Source: Cavia porcellus
Lineage: Eukaryota; Chordata; Mammalia; Rodentia; Caviidae
Direction: 5' to 3'
Length of the DNA stretch: 64,000 bases
Assembly (NCBI RefSeq): GCF_034190915.1
Contig: NW_026947496.1
Location: forward strand, 30,500,001-30,564,000
Position numbers and translations under genes: made by a program. The notes beneath the pieces are model-generated. The model did not search any database, was not told where the DNA came from, and saw only the letters and a list, made by a program, of their open reading frames with translations. Each line of letters begins with the position of its first letter. Position 1 is the stretch's first letter. Shown here one piece after another: positions 1-11,329 of this stretch.

Positions 1-734
1 ATTTGTTCTCTTTGAGAAACCATTTCTGTTCCACTCTTGGATACAGAGAAGTGCAAGCAGGTGCTGGTACTTGCCTGGAATCCGAACGCTCTGGGAGACT
101 GAAGGAGGATTGCAAGTTGTGTCCCACGTAATTTAGCGAGGCTGAATCTCAAAAAATAAAAAATAAGAAGAGCTAAGGTTGTAGTCCAATGCAAAGTCCC
201 TGAATCCCCAGTAGAAAGAGAGAGAGAAAAAAGAAAATTGATTGCAAGGTCCTTCTCTGGGTAGTGAGTGGATTCTTTTGGAGCACAATGAGTTAACATG
301 ATGCTGATTCAGAAAAACAGCACAGGGGCCTCCTGTCACTTGGTCTGGAGCTGACAGAGAAGCACCAGCTCTCCCCTTTTATCCTGTCTTCCCACAGAGG
401 GTCACGTTGTGTCTCAGTCACCAAAGATATTGATTTTTATTGTTTGCCCTTCCTTCTCCCCACAGGCAGTGATTATGGTGCTCTGTCACCAACCCCATCT
501 CTGAGTCTCCATCCCTGCCAGCTGCTCTCAGGACCTGAGGAGCTGGGTGGGAAGGGAGGGTGGGCTGGGGAGGATGGCGCTGAGAGGAGGAAAAGGGAGT
601 TAAGACACACGTGGTTCCCATCGCCCACTGCTCAGGACACAGCTTCTGTCTGTTAGAACAATGAGAGTCATCCTCTGGCCTCTGCGTGGTGGGCAGCACG
701 TGTGCTGCCCCTGCAGGGCAAGCTGAGGGGATTG
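1..734. other. Unique DNA, nothing recognised
   Basis: Two overlapping open frames on opposite strands (418-699 and 444-656) have no recognisable domains and look like chance. Confidence 0.5.
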
Positions 735-777
735 TGTGTGTACATATGCGTGTGCGTGTGTGTGCGTGTGTGTGTAT
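735..777. repeat. (TG)n microsatellite, interrupted
   Basis: Alternating GT/GC dinucleotides over about 43 bp. Confidence 0.9.
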
Positions 778-960
778 AGTTGGGAGGGAACACTGGGTCC
801 CTAGGCAAGGAAGGAGTCACTAAGCTGAGGTAACCTGTAGAAAAAAATAAACAAATTTAACAGTTTAATATGGCATTTCTTCTCCACGGAAGCAATTGTG
901 TCTATTTTCTTTGTCTCTATTTTGCTAAGCAAAATGCTCCTTTTAAAAATGACTCATAAG

Positions 961-1064
961 GCTGAGGATTTAGCTCAGCAGCATAAGTGCCTGTCTTGCA
1001 AGCGTGTGGTCATGAGTTCAATTCCCAGTACCAAAAAAATAAGTTAAAAAATAAAAATAAAAAT
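961..1064 (+). mobile_element. ID-type tRNA-derived SINE
   Basis: tRNA-Ala-like body with A box TTAGCTCAGCAGCAT and B box GAGTTCAATTCCC, anticodon-region CTTGCAAG, then an A-rich tail. It lacks a mature tRNA 3' end, so it is not a tRNA gene. Confidence 0.9.
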
Positions 1065-1239
1065 GACTCACAAGTACAAGAGAGCTGTGGAAAGGGAACG
1101 GGGGAGTACAGTGAGAGCAGGCGTTCTTCCATTTGTCAGAATCTCCAGAAATCCCTAGGAAAAGGTACCTCAGCTCACACACACCCTTTGGTGTCGTGAC
1201 TCACATATAGGCTGATTCAGGTTTTTCTTGCTGTTGCTT

Positions 1240-1296
1240 CATTTTTACTGTACTGAGGACTAAACTCAGGCCCCTCACTCTGAGCTATACCCCCAA
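1240..1296 (-). mobile_element. Degenerate ID-type SINE
   Basis: Reverse complement contains GGGGGTATAGCTCAGAGTGAGG and GAGTTTAGTCCTCAGTAC. Confidence 0.6.
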
Positions 1297-1299
1297 TTC

Positions 1300-1395
1300 T
1301 TTTTAAAATTGTTTGGGGGCAGGAATTGGCTATCCTCTTGCTTCAGCCTCCCAGTGCTGAGATAATAGGTTCGCAGAGGCCCTGTTAAGATCCAG
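1300..1395 (-). mobile_element. Old B1 SINE fragment
   Basis: CTTGCTTCAGCCTCCCAGTGCTGAGA and GATCCAGGCTGGC in antisense; adjoins a decayed ID and a (CTTT)n tract. Confidence 0.5.
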
Positions 1396-1401
1396 GCTGG
1401 C

Positions 1402-1423
1402 TTTCTCTCTTTCTTTCTTGTTT

Positions 1424-1458
<35 letters not shown>

Positions 1459-1477
1459 CTCTTTCTTTCTTTCTTTC
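1402..1477. repeat. (CTTT)n microsatellite
   Basis: About 18 tetranucleotide units with a few interruptions. Confidence 0.95.
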
Positions 1478-1479
1478 GA

Positions 1480-2329
1480 TGGATCCAGGTTTTAAAGGAG
1501 CAGAAGCTTGTAAAGTTTGAGGGTTCTCAAGAAAAGTAACATACAATTACAGTTGTAAAATTGCTAAGGTTTTCCTTGATAGGTGTCTGAGTACAGGACC
1601 AACTAGAGACCTCTGCTCCCTAACTTCGTGGGATGCTCACCGTGACAGAGCAAAAGAGCCCTGCCCTGTGCTGGCTGAGGAACTGCTGTCTGTGAAGGAA
1701 GCAGCAGAGCGGGATCTGGGGATGGAAAAGGACACACCTTGGGAAAGATGAAGACACACAGGCTGCACAAAGCAGGCACAACAGAACCAACACTCAGTTT
1801 CTCCATCTAAAAACAGCAGGACATAGAAAAGGACCAAGGGCAAAAAGAAGGCTTTCCACAGCCAAAGTGGACCCAGGAGGCCTAGCGCCATGGGGTCAGA
1901 CACTTTCAGAGGAGTATTAGATGGCCCTTAGTCCTTAATTGCTCCGTGTGCCCACAGGCCCTTCTCCCACTGTGTCCTCCACCTTTGCCTTGCTGTTCAC
2001 TGACCCCTAGAACACCCTGCTTCTTAGATGCCTCTTACCACGCTGCCCTCTGCCATCTCCTCCTTTGCCAGTGTCTCTTACATTCTGCCTCGACTGTTTA
2101 AGGAATTCTCCACCACTCAGTGTTGCTTCTTGGAGTGGAAATGCAAGGAGATTTCTAGGGGGTTAGCTGTAAAATTCAAAGACCTCTTTAAGTTGCTGTA
2201 TTTTTTAGTTTGTGTTTCACTTTTCAAAATAGCAAAATGAAAGAAAAACGTTTTTCTGATATATATTAAATACCAATGGAACAAATTTTCTGGGATTTTC
2301 ATTTGCAAGGAAATAGAGATAAAGGGAAG
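1480..2329. other. Unique DNA, nothing recognised
   Basis: Short open frames only; no repeat family, RNA gene or domain recognised. Confidence 0.5.
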
Positions 2330-2719
2330 GAGCTGATTGGAAATCCCAAGGGATGTGTCCACAGATGGATGTGTGGTGATGCAGTGGTCCGAACATACAG
2401 TGGAGCATTATCCGGCCTTGAAAAGGAAAGGAAACCCAAGACATGCTACTTGATGAGCCATGAAAAACTATGCTGAGTGAAACAGCCTGCCACAGATGGG
2501 GAGACACTGCAGAGCTCCAACTATGCAAAGTATCCAGAATGATCATATTCAAGTTAGGGTATTCAGGGACTAAGGGGACAGAGGATTGAAGAGTTGTTTA
2601 ATGGGGACAAAGTTATAGTTTGGAAAGATAGAAAAGTCTGGAGGTGGTTGGTGCTGATGGTACAATAACATGAATGTACGTTATTACATAGAAGTATACA
2701 CTTAAAAATGGTTAAATGA
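2330..2719 (+). mobile_element. Ancient L1M 3' end
   Basis: Typical L1M terminal sequence, with a CACAGATGG...GGTGATG region and an end close to GTATACACTTAAAAATGGTTAAATG. ORF2 remnants are too degraded to translate. A B1 SINE inserted at its 3' end (from 2720). Confidence 0.6.
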
Positions 2720-2854
2720 GCCAGGTGTGGTGGCTCATACCTGTAATCCCAGCACGTGGGAGGCTGAAGCAGGAGAATCATTGCAAATTCAGGACCAGCC
2801 TGGGCTACAAAATGAGCTCAAGTCCAGCCTGAAATGTATAGTGAGTCCCTGTCT

Positions 2855-2887
<33 letters not shown>

Positions 2888-2890
2888 CCA
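2720..2890 (+). mobile_element. B1 SINE with TSD
   Basis: CCAGGTGTGGTGGCTCA start, GGGAGGCTGAAGCAGGAG, the internal duplication block CTACAAAATGAGCTCAAG, CCCTGTCTC and a 30-bp A-run. GTTAAATGA at 2711-2719 and 2891-2899 is the TSD. Confidence 0.92.
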
Positions 2891-2899
2891 GTTAAATGA

Positions 2900-3611
2900 T
2901 GAATTTCATTGTACATATCTATATGGATATATATGTATATATCTCCACAGTTTTTACATTGTAAGAGATATTTGTGGCTATAATTCTGTTTGCCTCCAGG
3001 CTAAAAATGTTTTCAAAAGTAATTCCTCATAGACTCATACGTTTCCAAATAAATGCCCTCAAAATGGAAAGTTTCTGAGACATACACTTTTATCCCGGCT
3101 TTGGGACATTAAAATATGTTGAACCTTGATTAAATTGAAAAAAAAATCAAAAGACTTTGTGTCTAAATGATTAAGAAGAAGCGCAACACTAGGGTCAGAA
3201 CTGGCCTCCAAGACTCCTGCAGCCCTGTGTCAGAAGCTTTGCTTCTGCTTGGATGACAGGGCCGGCCAGTGGGCAGCCATGTGACTGGGACTGGCCAGCA
3301 GGGCTGTGCCTTGCAGGACACAGCTGTATGTCCCGAGATAGAGTGGCTGTGAACAGCCCTTCCTCTGCCTCGGTAGTGTCATGGTGACCCAGATCAAGCC
3401 ACTTAATCTGTCAGGACAGTCATTCTTTGTCCTCAGCTATGGATCTGGGTAGGGCCAGCTGCTCCTCCCTCCAGCCTCCTCTGTGACCTGGGGACTAATG
3501 AGGGACCAAGCAGCCCATCTGTGTCATATGCTGCATTTTGCAGGACCAACAACCTGGCTCTGCTGAGCTCTCACCCACATGCAGAGTCTGGCCTTTGGAA
3601 AGTAGCTTCAG
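2900..3611. other. Mostly unique DNA
   Basis: No feature beyond a possible MIR at 3370-3460. Confidence 0.5.
3370..3460 (+). mobile_element. Possible MIR fragment
   Basis: GGTGACCCAGATCAAGCCACTTAATCTGTC loosely matches the MIR segment around its 'GTGACCTTGGGCAAG' landmark. Weak. Confidence 0.3.
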
Positions 3612-3841
3612 ACATGCCAGCTTAAATGGCACATGGTTTCTCTTATAGGAAACACTCAAAATATAAATAAATAAAAGAGAAAAATAAAAGATAATAGGAA
3701 AAAGAGAGATAGATCTGCAAGTGAGAAGACCAAGAATGGGATGGCGGAGAGGGAAGGGGACATAAAAAGAATTAAGATGTGTTATGTACATGTACCAACT
3801 CCCCACAATGAATGCAATCCTTAATAAAAACAAAAAAAGAA
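3612..3841 (+). mobile_element. Short L1 3'-end fragment
   Basis: The series ACATGGTTTCTCTTATAGGAA ... TTAAGATGTGTTATGTACATG ... AAAAACAAAAAAAG resembles, in opposite orientation, the fragment at 5741-6022. A poorly preserved TSD (GAAAGTAGCTT versus GAAGTAGCCTT) may flank it. Confidence 0.6.
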
Positions 3842-5535
3842 ATTTTTTTGAAGTAGCCTTGGGAAGACTAAGCACCTGGATCTGTAAGACTGAGAATCAC
3901 ACAGAGCCAGGAGGAGCTGCCACTGCGTGTGCTGATGGCCTCTGGGACAGGCTTGGCCCAGCAGCAGGGAGTCTGCAGCTCCCCCTGACTGCTCCCATGA
4001 GACAGTGTGTTTCTGGTTGGAAAGATGTGCTGGTGAGAAACCATTGTTTGCAACTGTCTCACACACACATTGATTGAGATAGGTAATAATTCATTTACAT
4101 GACAGAGTATATAATATACATGTTTCATTATAAAATAAGAATAGCTTTATAAAAGTTTTAAAAAACACTACTCCACGCCAAGGTTGATTTTGGTTTATTT
4201 TTGGCTTTCTTTACTTTCGCACACACAAAGGCACCTAAGTTTTTATTTGTTCTATTAGTTTATTCACCTCCAAGTAGGGAGGCAGAAAGTTAAAAAATAA
4301 ATAAATAAAAATTATAGAACAGTATATAGTAAAGAATTAGAATCAAGATTTCTTTTAGGATTGGGAGCCCTGAGAAGCCCTTCCTGCCTCCTCACACTGC
4401 CTCACTGACCTGTGCCAGGGTTGCCGGGGTTGGAAAGAAGAGTGGTGGTCCAGGCATGCTACATGCCCAGAGCTGAGTGAAGTCCTCCCACCCTGAGCCC
4501 TTCGGCTCATCACTGTGACCCAGGGGCTTGCCACCCTGCACATTCTTGTCCAACAGCCTGTCTTCACCCTGCCTAGCAGCAGATCTGACCACCGACCCAA
4601 TAAAGGAATGAAAAGCCTCGGACCACCATGTTGAAATGTGCAGCATAAGCCCAGGGCTTCACACCTGGGCTGCTGTGTGCCTCACTGCCTCAGTGGTCCC
4701 AAGCAGCACCTCTGAGGCTCCTTTGTCCAGGTGGATATTCTCTGGGCATCCACTCAGGCCACTGTCACTGCCAGCATTGGCAGGGCCAGATAATCATAAC
4801 AAAGCCACTGGCCCCAGACCTCTTCCTCTTATCCCTCTTCTCCCTAGCTATTGGTCCCCTGCTGCTGAGAACAGCTCCCTTAAGTGGAAGGCAAAGATCA
4901 GCCTTCAAGGGGTAGAGCACCTAGGCCTAGAGACAGTGGACACAGCAGGTTCTGGGACCCAGCCTGAGACACAAAGGGAGTGTAGCATTTTGTGTCTCTG
5001 GGGAAGCAGGGTTGCACAAGGAAGAGAGAGTTGCTGTTTTGGGGACAGTATGATGTGATGTGATACCTGGAATCATACAGCCAAGTTACCACCATGAGGA
5101 CCATTGCTCTGCTGACAAATCCATCTGGGAAAGGGCTGCAGAGCAGAGTGAGGGAGATCCCTGGTGACCCACAATGTTGCTAAGTCACTTGATTAGCAAA
5201 GTTGGAGCTGCCTCACCTTGGGATACCTTGTCACATACTCCTAACTGGTGAAGGAATCAGAATCAAGGGCTTCTCTTCCTTGCTGTCAAAGGAATCCTAA
5301 TAAAGGATTCTAAAATTTCTTTTTTGAAATGTACACAGTTGCACCTGAATACATAAATTTATTCATCAAACATTTGTGGCACTGTCAGTTTGATCCTTGT
5401 TAAATCTTGCTGAAGGCTAAGCCACTGCAGTGTAAGCCCTCACACAATTAAGTAGCAGAGGAAACACGGCAGCTGATCAAAGAAAGAGTGAACTTTGGGG
5501 CTGGCCTGGGATGCAGGTAAAAGTGGAGGTCACAG
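3842..5535. other. Unique DNA, nothing recognised
   Basis: A 140-codon open frame (4636-5058) has composition typical of GC-rich non-coding DNA and no known domain. Confidence 0.5.
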
Positions 5536-5646
5536 GTCTGGGGATTTAGCTCAGCGGCATAAGTGCCTGCCTTGCAAGCAGGCAGTTGTGAGTTCAATCC
5601 CTGCTAACTGATAAAAATGAAAAAGACCCCCCCCCCAAAAAAAAAG
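5536..5646 (+). mobile_element. ID-type SINE
   Basis: GGGGATTTAGCTCAGCGGCAT body, GAGTTCAATCCC B box and a GATAAAAATGAAAAAGAC tail followed by a C/A run. Confidence 0.9.
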
Positions 5647-5740
5647 TGCAGTTCACTCTGAAGCTGGCCTAAGAAGCAGGCATGATGGCAGGAAGGTGGT
5701 AGCATGTGACCACATGCCAAAGATTGACCCAGGAATTTCT

Positions 5741-6022
5741 TTCCTTTTCTTTAGTTTTTTGGTTTTTTTAGTTAGTACATGTTTGCAATCCATAATGATT
5801 ACATTCATTGATATATGTGCATGACATACCTTAAGTCTTTTATGTTCCCTTTCCCTCCCTCTGTCTCTTGGTTCCTTTTCATCTGCAAAAGATCTTTCAC
5901 CCTGTTTCCTAGTATCTCTCTTTTACTTTGCTCTGAACTCTGTGTATTCTTTGAGTTTCTCATCTAAAAGAGACCATGTGATATTTAAGCTTCTGTGTCT
6001 GATCTGTTTCACTTAGCATAAA
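5741..6022 (-). mobile_element. 5'-truncated L1 3'-end fragment with TSD
   Basis: The reverse complement reads out of ORF2 (TGCTAAGTGAAACAGATCAG) into a 3' UTR ending in an A-rich tail. CCAGGAATTTCT (5729-5740) and CCAGGAAATTCT (6023-6034) form an 11/12 TSD. Confidence 0.75.
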
Positions 6023-6034
6023 CCAGGAAATTCT

Positions 6035-6791
6035 GACAGCAATGGCAAAACCTCCTGTCATCTCCAGCATTCCTTCAAGCACGGTACTTTGCAAAGTATT
6101 CTAGCACATTTCTTTGCAAACTGTTCTCAGCATTTGGCACTTGTTGTCTCACCTGAAAGGAATGCGGGGCCATTCAATAGGAGGGGTGCATGCATGAAGC
6201 TATGAGAGCCAAAGAGAACCGCCTGCAGCCTGGCTGGAACCTCAGGCCCTGTCACCCAGGGCCCCTTGGGACCTGAAATGCACTGATGGAGAAAATAACA
6301 AAAAAAAGGAGGTGAACAGGACTCAGGGCAGCCACCTTCTTGGCTGAAGTGGAAGAAGCCATCTTGTTTAGAAGGTCTGGGCAGAAAGGAGGGATCTGTC
6401 ACTGGGTCCCCTCCTGTCCTTCCCATAGGATACAAGAAGTATCCTGCCTCTGCCAACCAGCCCAGGAAGCTTTGTCCTGTACAGACTCTGCTCTGTAATC
6501 AGAATGATCCAAGGAAAGGCCAAGGCAGGAGGGCAACTGATCCCATGAGAGACAAAAGGGCAGGGGACCCAGGGGAGACCCGCTGTGGACCCCTGGGAGC
6601 CACTCAATCTGAAATGAGAGCAGAACACTCTGCTCAGACAGCTGGCATCACAGATGCATAGCTCTTCAAGGCTGTCCCTGGGAGGTTGGGAGGGTGCTAA
6701 CTGTGTTGGCCTGGACTGCACAGGAACTGGACTGTACTGAAGCGTGCTGTTAAATAAGATCATCCATGTACACCCTCACCATGTGGAGGCT
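6035..6791. other. Unique DNA, nothing recognised
   Basis: Two overlapping - strand open frames (109 and 131 codons) without domains; no repeat recognised. Confidence 0.5.
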
Positions 6792-6805
6792 TGGGGGGGG
6801 GGGGG
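6792..6805 (+). repeat. G-run homopolymer
   Basis: An uninterrupted run of about 13 G; single-run G-quadruplex potential only. Confidence 0.85.
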
Positions 6806-6824
6806 TGTTAGAAGTATGAACCTG

Positions 6825-7035
6825 TATCTTGTTTGTTTGTTTTGTTTTGTTTTAATCAGATTTTAATCACATTTGTCATAGACAATTTGTACCTGTACCA
6901 GACAGAACTTGATTATTTTTTCCCATTTCTCTACCCTCCCTTCAACCCCTCCTCCACCCCCATTCACAAAAGCTTTGTTTCCGTTTTTCCTTCTTTTCTC
7001 ATTTTTTTACCTGCCTTTCTCCTCCCCCACCCATG
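6825..7035 (-). mobile_element. Possible L1 3'-end fragment
   Basis: T-rich start (TGTTTGTTTTGTTTTG), then a pyrimidine-rich run whose reverse complement resembles the purine-rich L1 3' UTR segments elsewhere in the window. Weak evidence. Confidence 0.3.
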
Positions 7036-7092
7036 AATTTGTTAAATGTGACATTTTAAAACACACTATAATTTTTATGATGCTGGGAGGCA

Positions 7093-7098
<6 letters not shown>

Positions 7099-7139
<41 letters not shown>
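7099..7139. repeat. (GT)n microsatellite
   Basis: About 19 clean GT units. Confidence 0.95.
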
Positions 7140-7140
<1 letters not shown>

Positions 7141-7397
7141 CACGCACATGTCCCCATTCCTCAAAATACTTTAGGTTTGATATATGTATCTTTTTTCTAG
7201 CCTGTAAAGCATAAAATATTTATTATCTGCTATTCCCTTACAGAAAAATGTTAACATCTATTGCAGTAGTTTCATACTATTAGCTCAGACCACTGCAACT
7301 ACAATCCATGTAAAGTTACTTTCTATATGGTGTGAAGTAAAATTTGAGGTTCCCTTTATTTTACATGAATATCCATATATTCTAAATTATTTATTGA

Positions 7398-7532
7398 TGC
7401 CAGGCATGGTGACACAGCGTGCAATCCCAGCACCCAGGAGGATAAAACAGAACAATCACTGCAAGCTCAAGGCCAATGAGTCCACAGGCAACTTAGATGA
7501 CATAGCAAGACAGAATAATTATTCAGACAGAA
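7398..7532 (+). mobile_element. Older B1 SINE with TSD
   Basis: CCAGGCATGGTGACAC ... CAATCCCAGCACC ... CATAGCAAGACAG. AAATTATTTATTGA (7384-7397) and AAATAATTTATTGA (7533-7546) form a 13/14 TSD. Confidence 0.85.
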
Positions 7533-7769
7533 AAATAATTTATTGAAAAGAATATCCTTTCCATATTAAAATATATGTATATTTTATAAATGAACAAATA
7601 CCTATGTTCTATCCTGTTCCATTGTCTTATATGTCTATCCCTATACCAATAACACACTGTCCCTATTGTTACAGCTTTAAGCCACTCTTTAATCATGTAA
7701 TTTAATTCTTTAAAATTTTTTTTGTTTTTTTAGTTACATGTATTTTTCAGGGGCATTTAAAAATGGCAA

Positions 7770-8095
7770 CTGGACCTCCGAGAGACCCTGAGTGTGGCAG
7801 GTATGATTAAAAGAAACAAAAAGTCTAAATTAAAAAAAATTATTACAGTAAAAGACACATTGCCATTAAGCCCCCTCAAACTACTCCCCCTCACTTCAAA
7901 CACGCTTATCCCATTCTTCTTGTCACTTTCTGGAAGTCCTCTGTGTGTCTTTAGTTGCACTGCTGTGGCTGCCTCTATGTCCTGAACTGATTCAAAACAT
8001 TTACCTTTCATGATCATTCTGACTTTGGGGAAGAGGAGGAAGCCTCACTCCCTGAGATCAGGGGAATAAGGTGGCTGAGGATGCATCAGAATGCT
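7770..8095 (-). pseudogene. mariner/Tc1-family transposase remnant (C-terminal part)
   Basis: Read on the - strand, the region below about 8040 encodes a degraded version of the transposase block that ends in a Phe-Pro-Lys motif (LLFPKV-like). It is followed by MKGKCFESVQDIEAATAVQLKT and a decayed tail. This order is characteristic of the mariner transposase C-terminal catalytic region. Stops and small indels interrupt it, and only the last third of a transposase is present. The superfamily is recognised from motifs; the subfamily is not. Confidence 0.65.
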
Positions 8096-8154
8096 TTTAC
8101 AAGCCTGTCTTTGTCACTCGGCCGCACCATTCACCTTACAGTTGAACACACCTC

Positions 8155-8310
8155 ATAAAGACACTCATGAAAGAGACTTCCTTCCAGAGCTGCTTCAGAA
8201 AGAGGCAAGAGCAACGGAGCAAGTGTGTTTAAAGGGAGGGGCAAGTTTGAGGAGGTTAATGGCAATGTATCCTTTCGTGTAGTAAATTTTTAAAATGTAA
8301 ACTTTCACCA
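8155..8310 (+). pseudogene. Second mariner transposase C-terminal remnant, inverted relative to the first
   Basis: The frame beginning TTCCAGAGCTGC gives FQSCFRKRQEQRSKCV, a good match to the FQ-CF-KWQ-RW-KCV block near the end of mariner transposases; in-frame stops follow. Its reverse complement aligns with 7850-7945 (both contain ACATTGCCATTAA and CTCAAACT), so the two remnants form an imperfect inverted repeat about 210 bp apart. Confidence 0.6.
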
Positions 8311-8999
8311 TTCATTTTAAACTTGCTGTGTATGTGGCACTTACACTCCTTCTCTGAGAATTCAGGAGAGCTGGAAGCCACCATTCTCATGTCTTTGGAA
8401 TCAAGAAAAGCCTCACAGAAGGGCAGCCTGATGGCAGGGATATTTCAAGAGATAATGACACCTTGGTGTGAGCTTTGTACATGTTTTGGAAGAATTTGAT
8501 GAAAAGAACCACCAATCTGTGCTGGCCCCATGTTCTCTGCAAGAGTATCTGCCTCAAGATGCTATGATCATGTATTTGTGATTGGGCCATTATACTGTGG
8601 TCAGAAGCAAACTGGGCTGCATTGGGAAATGAGATATTTCAGAGCCAAATGAATCACCCAAGAACTTGTGCCCTGAGCTGGAGTCCACCACCAACCCCAA
8701 CATTTATTTATGCCATTAAAAAAAATCTAAACTGCAGAAAAAAATGCCCTCCCCACTTGTGTGCAACCCAGTGTCCAGGTCACCCTGTTGCTCCACCCAG
8801 ATGTGAGCAGAGTGTTACATGCACACTCAAGGCCTCTAATGCTTGCCTGAAGCATCTGCCAGCCTGGATTCTATAGCCTTGGGCAGATCTTGCCTTGATA
8901 TAAATAAACTCATGCTACACATACTGCTTTGGTTTTGGTATTTTTTTGGTGAACTTAGTGTTTATGTGACTCGCTTACATTCTTGCATAAGGAGCATCT
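8311..8999. other. Unique DNA between the mariner remnants and an old L1
   Basis: No element recognised. It could include unrecognisably decayed mariner sequence. Confidence 0.4.
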
Positions 9000-10330
9000 T
9001 CACAATTGCCTCACAACTGTGCATGAACACAGCACGATCCACTTGTCTGTCCCACTACCGAAGGACATTAGTGGTATATGGACTTGGACTGTTACAAAGG
9101 AAAGCTTTTGTGTCTGAGTGTTCAGGTAAGGAGCGTGCAGCTCCAGGAGTGGGACAGTTGGGCAGCGGGCTGGTTGTGAGTCTCTGACAAGCAGCATTCA
9201 AGGTGGTAGACAGTGACACCCAGCAGCAGATGTGAGTCCCCAGAGTTGCACATCTACTGATTTTGGTCTGGTAGATTGTTTTCATCTTAGCTACTCTGCT
9301 GGTGGTGAGGCAGTATCTGACTGTGGCTTTAATTAGCGCTTCCCTGATGGATGATAAAGTTTAGCACCTTTTCATATGTTTATTAGATATATACAGAATC
9401 TCCTCTGTGAAGCGAACGCTCTATCCTGTGAGGCATCTGTCCATTTCACATGCGTCTATAGCTCTTTGTGTCTCCTCACAGGAGTCTTTTGTCACATACA
9501 GTGAGCATCTTCATCCTTCCAATGGTGAATTTTGATGAATAGAAGTTATAAATTTTAATAAGTCCAATTTGCAGATCTTCTCTTTTATGGTTGGTGCTTC
9601 AAGTTCTTCTCTTCCTCGGTGACATGAAGACATTCTCCAGCGCTGTTTCTGGGAGGCTCATTTCATCTTCACATTTGATCTGTCATTCACTGCAATTAAT
9701 CTTGGTGCATAGCAGAGGCCAAGATTATCATTTTTTACCAGATGCGATGGGTATTTTCTCCCTGTAGTGCCAGCTACATGAAAGGCTGGGGTAGGAGGAT
9801 CACATGAACCCAGGAGTTGGATGCCACACAGTGGAACCTTGTCTCAAAAAAGAAAAAAGAGAGCAATGATTATTTTATCTTTTGAGTGCATAGTGGACCT
9901 GTCATTTTTTTCAAAAGCCTCTTCTCAGGATCTCCATGTTTTGTTGCAGTGTCACCCTGATTACTATTGCGCTATGAGTCTTGATACCTATTGGCAAATG
10001 TCCACTATTTTCTTCTTCCATTTTGTTTGTTTTAGCAGTTCTTACCCTTTACATTTCCATATAAATTGAGAGTCAGGTAGTTGGTTCTATAACAAATTCT
10101 GTTTAATGTGTTATTTAAACCTATATAGACCATTTTTGAAGGAAGCAATAACTCTAAATATGGAGTCTCTAGATGCATGAATATGGTATGTTTGTTCATT
10201 TATTCATGTTTCAATGTTCTCTCAGAAATATTTTATAGTTTTCTGCATAGAAGCTTTGAATATCTTTTGTTGAATTTATCCCCAATTATTTAATCTAAAT
10301 GGAATTGTTTTTTAAATTTTGTTTAATAAT
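9000..10330 (-). mobile_element. Ancient antisense L1 ORF2 and 3' region
   Basis: Antisense L1M-type sequence throughout, for example TGGTGGTGAGGCAGTATCTGA...TAATTAGCGCTTCCCTGATG near 9300 and TTGAATTTATCCCCAATTAT near 10280. A B1 SINE inserted at about 9738. The L1 resumes at about 10746 after a foreign stretch (10331-10745). Confidence 0.7.
9738..9858 (+). mobile_element. Old B1 SINE in an ancient L1
   Basis: CCAGATGCGATGGGTATTTTC ... AGGCTGGGGTAGGAGGATCAC ... ACCTTGTCTCAAAAAAG. Diverged. Confidence 0.7.
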
Positions 10331-10745
10331 TGTTGATACTGAGGCAGGAGATTAGGGTATAGCCAGCCAGCTGGACAAGTGGCTGTGAACTGTTAATCAC
10401 AGTTCCAGGACACTTCCAAGCCCCTGTACCTGGTACCAATCAGAGAATGAGATCTTCAACTTTTCTGTTGTGGGATCAAGCAGGTTTTTGACAGGACTGC
10501 CTAGATCTGACATCAGAAGGGGAGGATACAAAAGTTTGTTGCTACTTACCTCATAGCCACTGTTCCATCTCTCTCTGTGATTCCACTCAGATGCTATGGA
10601 GAATACTTGTTTTCTTACCTTTAACAAACATAAAACTTCACTATCTTTTGCATGTTTCTTGTCCAATTCTTTGTTCAGAGAAACATCCTGGAAAGACTCT
10701 CTGGAAGCAGCCCACAGCATCCCAAACCCTGGTAACAATAACGGG
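10331..10745. mobile_element. Possible solo LTR inserted into the ancient L1
   Basis: About 415 bp separates two colinear L1 blocks, so it is an insertion. A unit from TGTTGATACTGAGG to GGGTAGCA would have TG...CA ends and contains CCAATCAGAGAATGAG, as an LTR might. Flanking bases (ATAAT versus ATAAA) do not form a clean TSD. Family unknown; a SINE or DNA element is not excluded. Confidence 0.35.
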
Positions 10746-10890
10746 TAGCAATAAATTGACTTTTGCATTTTAACCTGTATCCAGAAACCTTGCTAAATTA
10801 ACTAATTCTAATGAAGGTATCTGTGTGCTATATTTAATTTATGTCATTTGGAAATTATAAGAGCATATTGATATTATACTAACTCATGTC
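10746..10890 (-). mobile_element. Continuation of the ancient antisense L1 ORF2
   Basis: TTTTGCATTTTAACCTGTATCCAGAAACCTTGCTAAATT is the antisense of a familiar L1 ORF2 segment and follows in register from the piece ending at about 10330. Confidence 0.65.
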
Positions 10891-10891
10891 T

Positions 10892-10944
10892 TTTTTTTTT
10901 TTTTACTGGAGATGAAACCCAGGACCTTCAAACATCCCTGGCCC
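10892..10944 (-). mobile_element. Degenerate ID-type SINE fragment
   Basis: ACTGGAGATGAAACCCAGGACC resembles the antisense 3' half of an ID element, after a T-run tail. Confidence 0.45.
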
Positions 10945-11068
10945 TTTTTTTATTTTAAAAAACAGGTTCTTCCTAAGTCATGAAATTGGCCAGGTTGAGC
11001 TTAAATGTATAATATCCCTGCCTCCCTCAGCCTGAGGTCACAGGTATGTGCTATCACACCCAGCTTAT
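10945..11068 (-). mobile_element. Old B1 SINE
   Basis: T-run, GGCCAGGTTGAGC, CCTCAGCCTGAGGTCACAGGTATG, CACACCCAGC in antisense B1 order. Confidence 0.65.
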
Positions 11069-11077
11069 AGTTCACTT

Positions 11078-11175
11078 TTTTTTTTTTTTTTTTTTTTTTT
11101 GGTACCAGGGATTGAACTCACAACCTCATGCTTGCCAAGCAAGCACTTAAACCACTAAGCTAAATCCCCAGCCCT
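11078..11175 (-). mobile_element. ID-type SINE
   Basis: Reverse complement reads GGGGATTTAGCTTAGTGG ... GAGTTCAATCCCTGGTACC plus a long A-tail (the T-run at 11078-11100). TTCACTT on both sides may be a short TSD. Confidence 0.88.
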
Positions 11176-11329
11176 TGTATTTCACTTCTATATGTCTTTG
11201 TTTTATTTCACTGGCTGGGTGTTATGGGACCATGTTTGATAGTTTAATCCATTCATGCAGTGAACACATTTGTCTCATTATCCCCAAAACTTAAATTTGT
11301 CACTTAATATGACATTCACTGTTTGGGGT

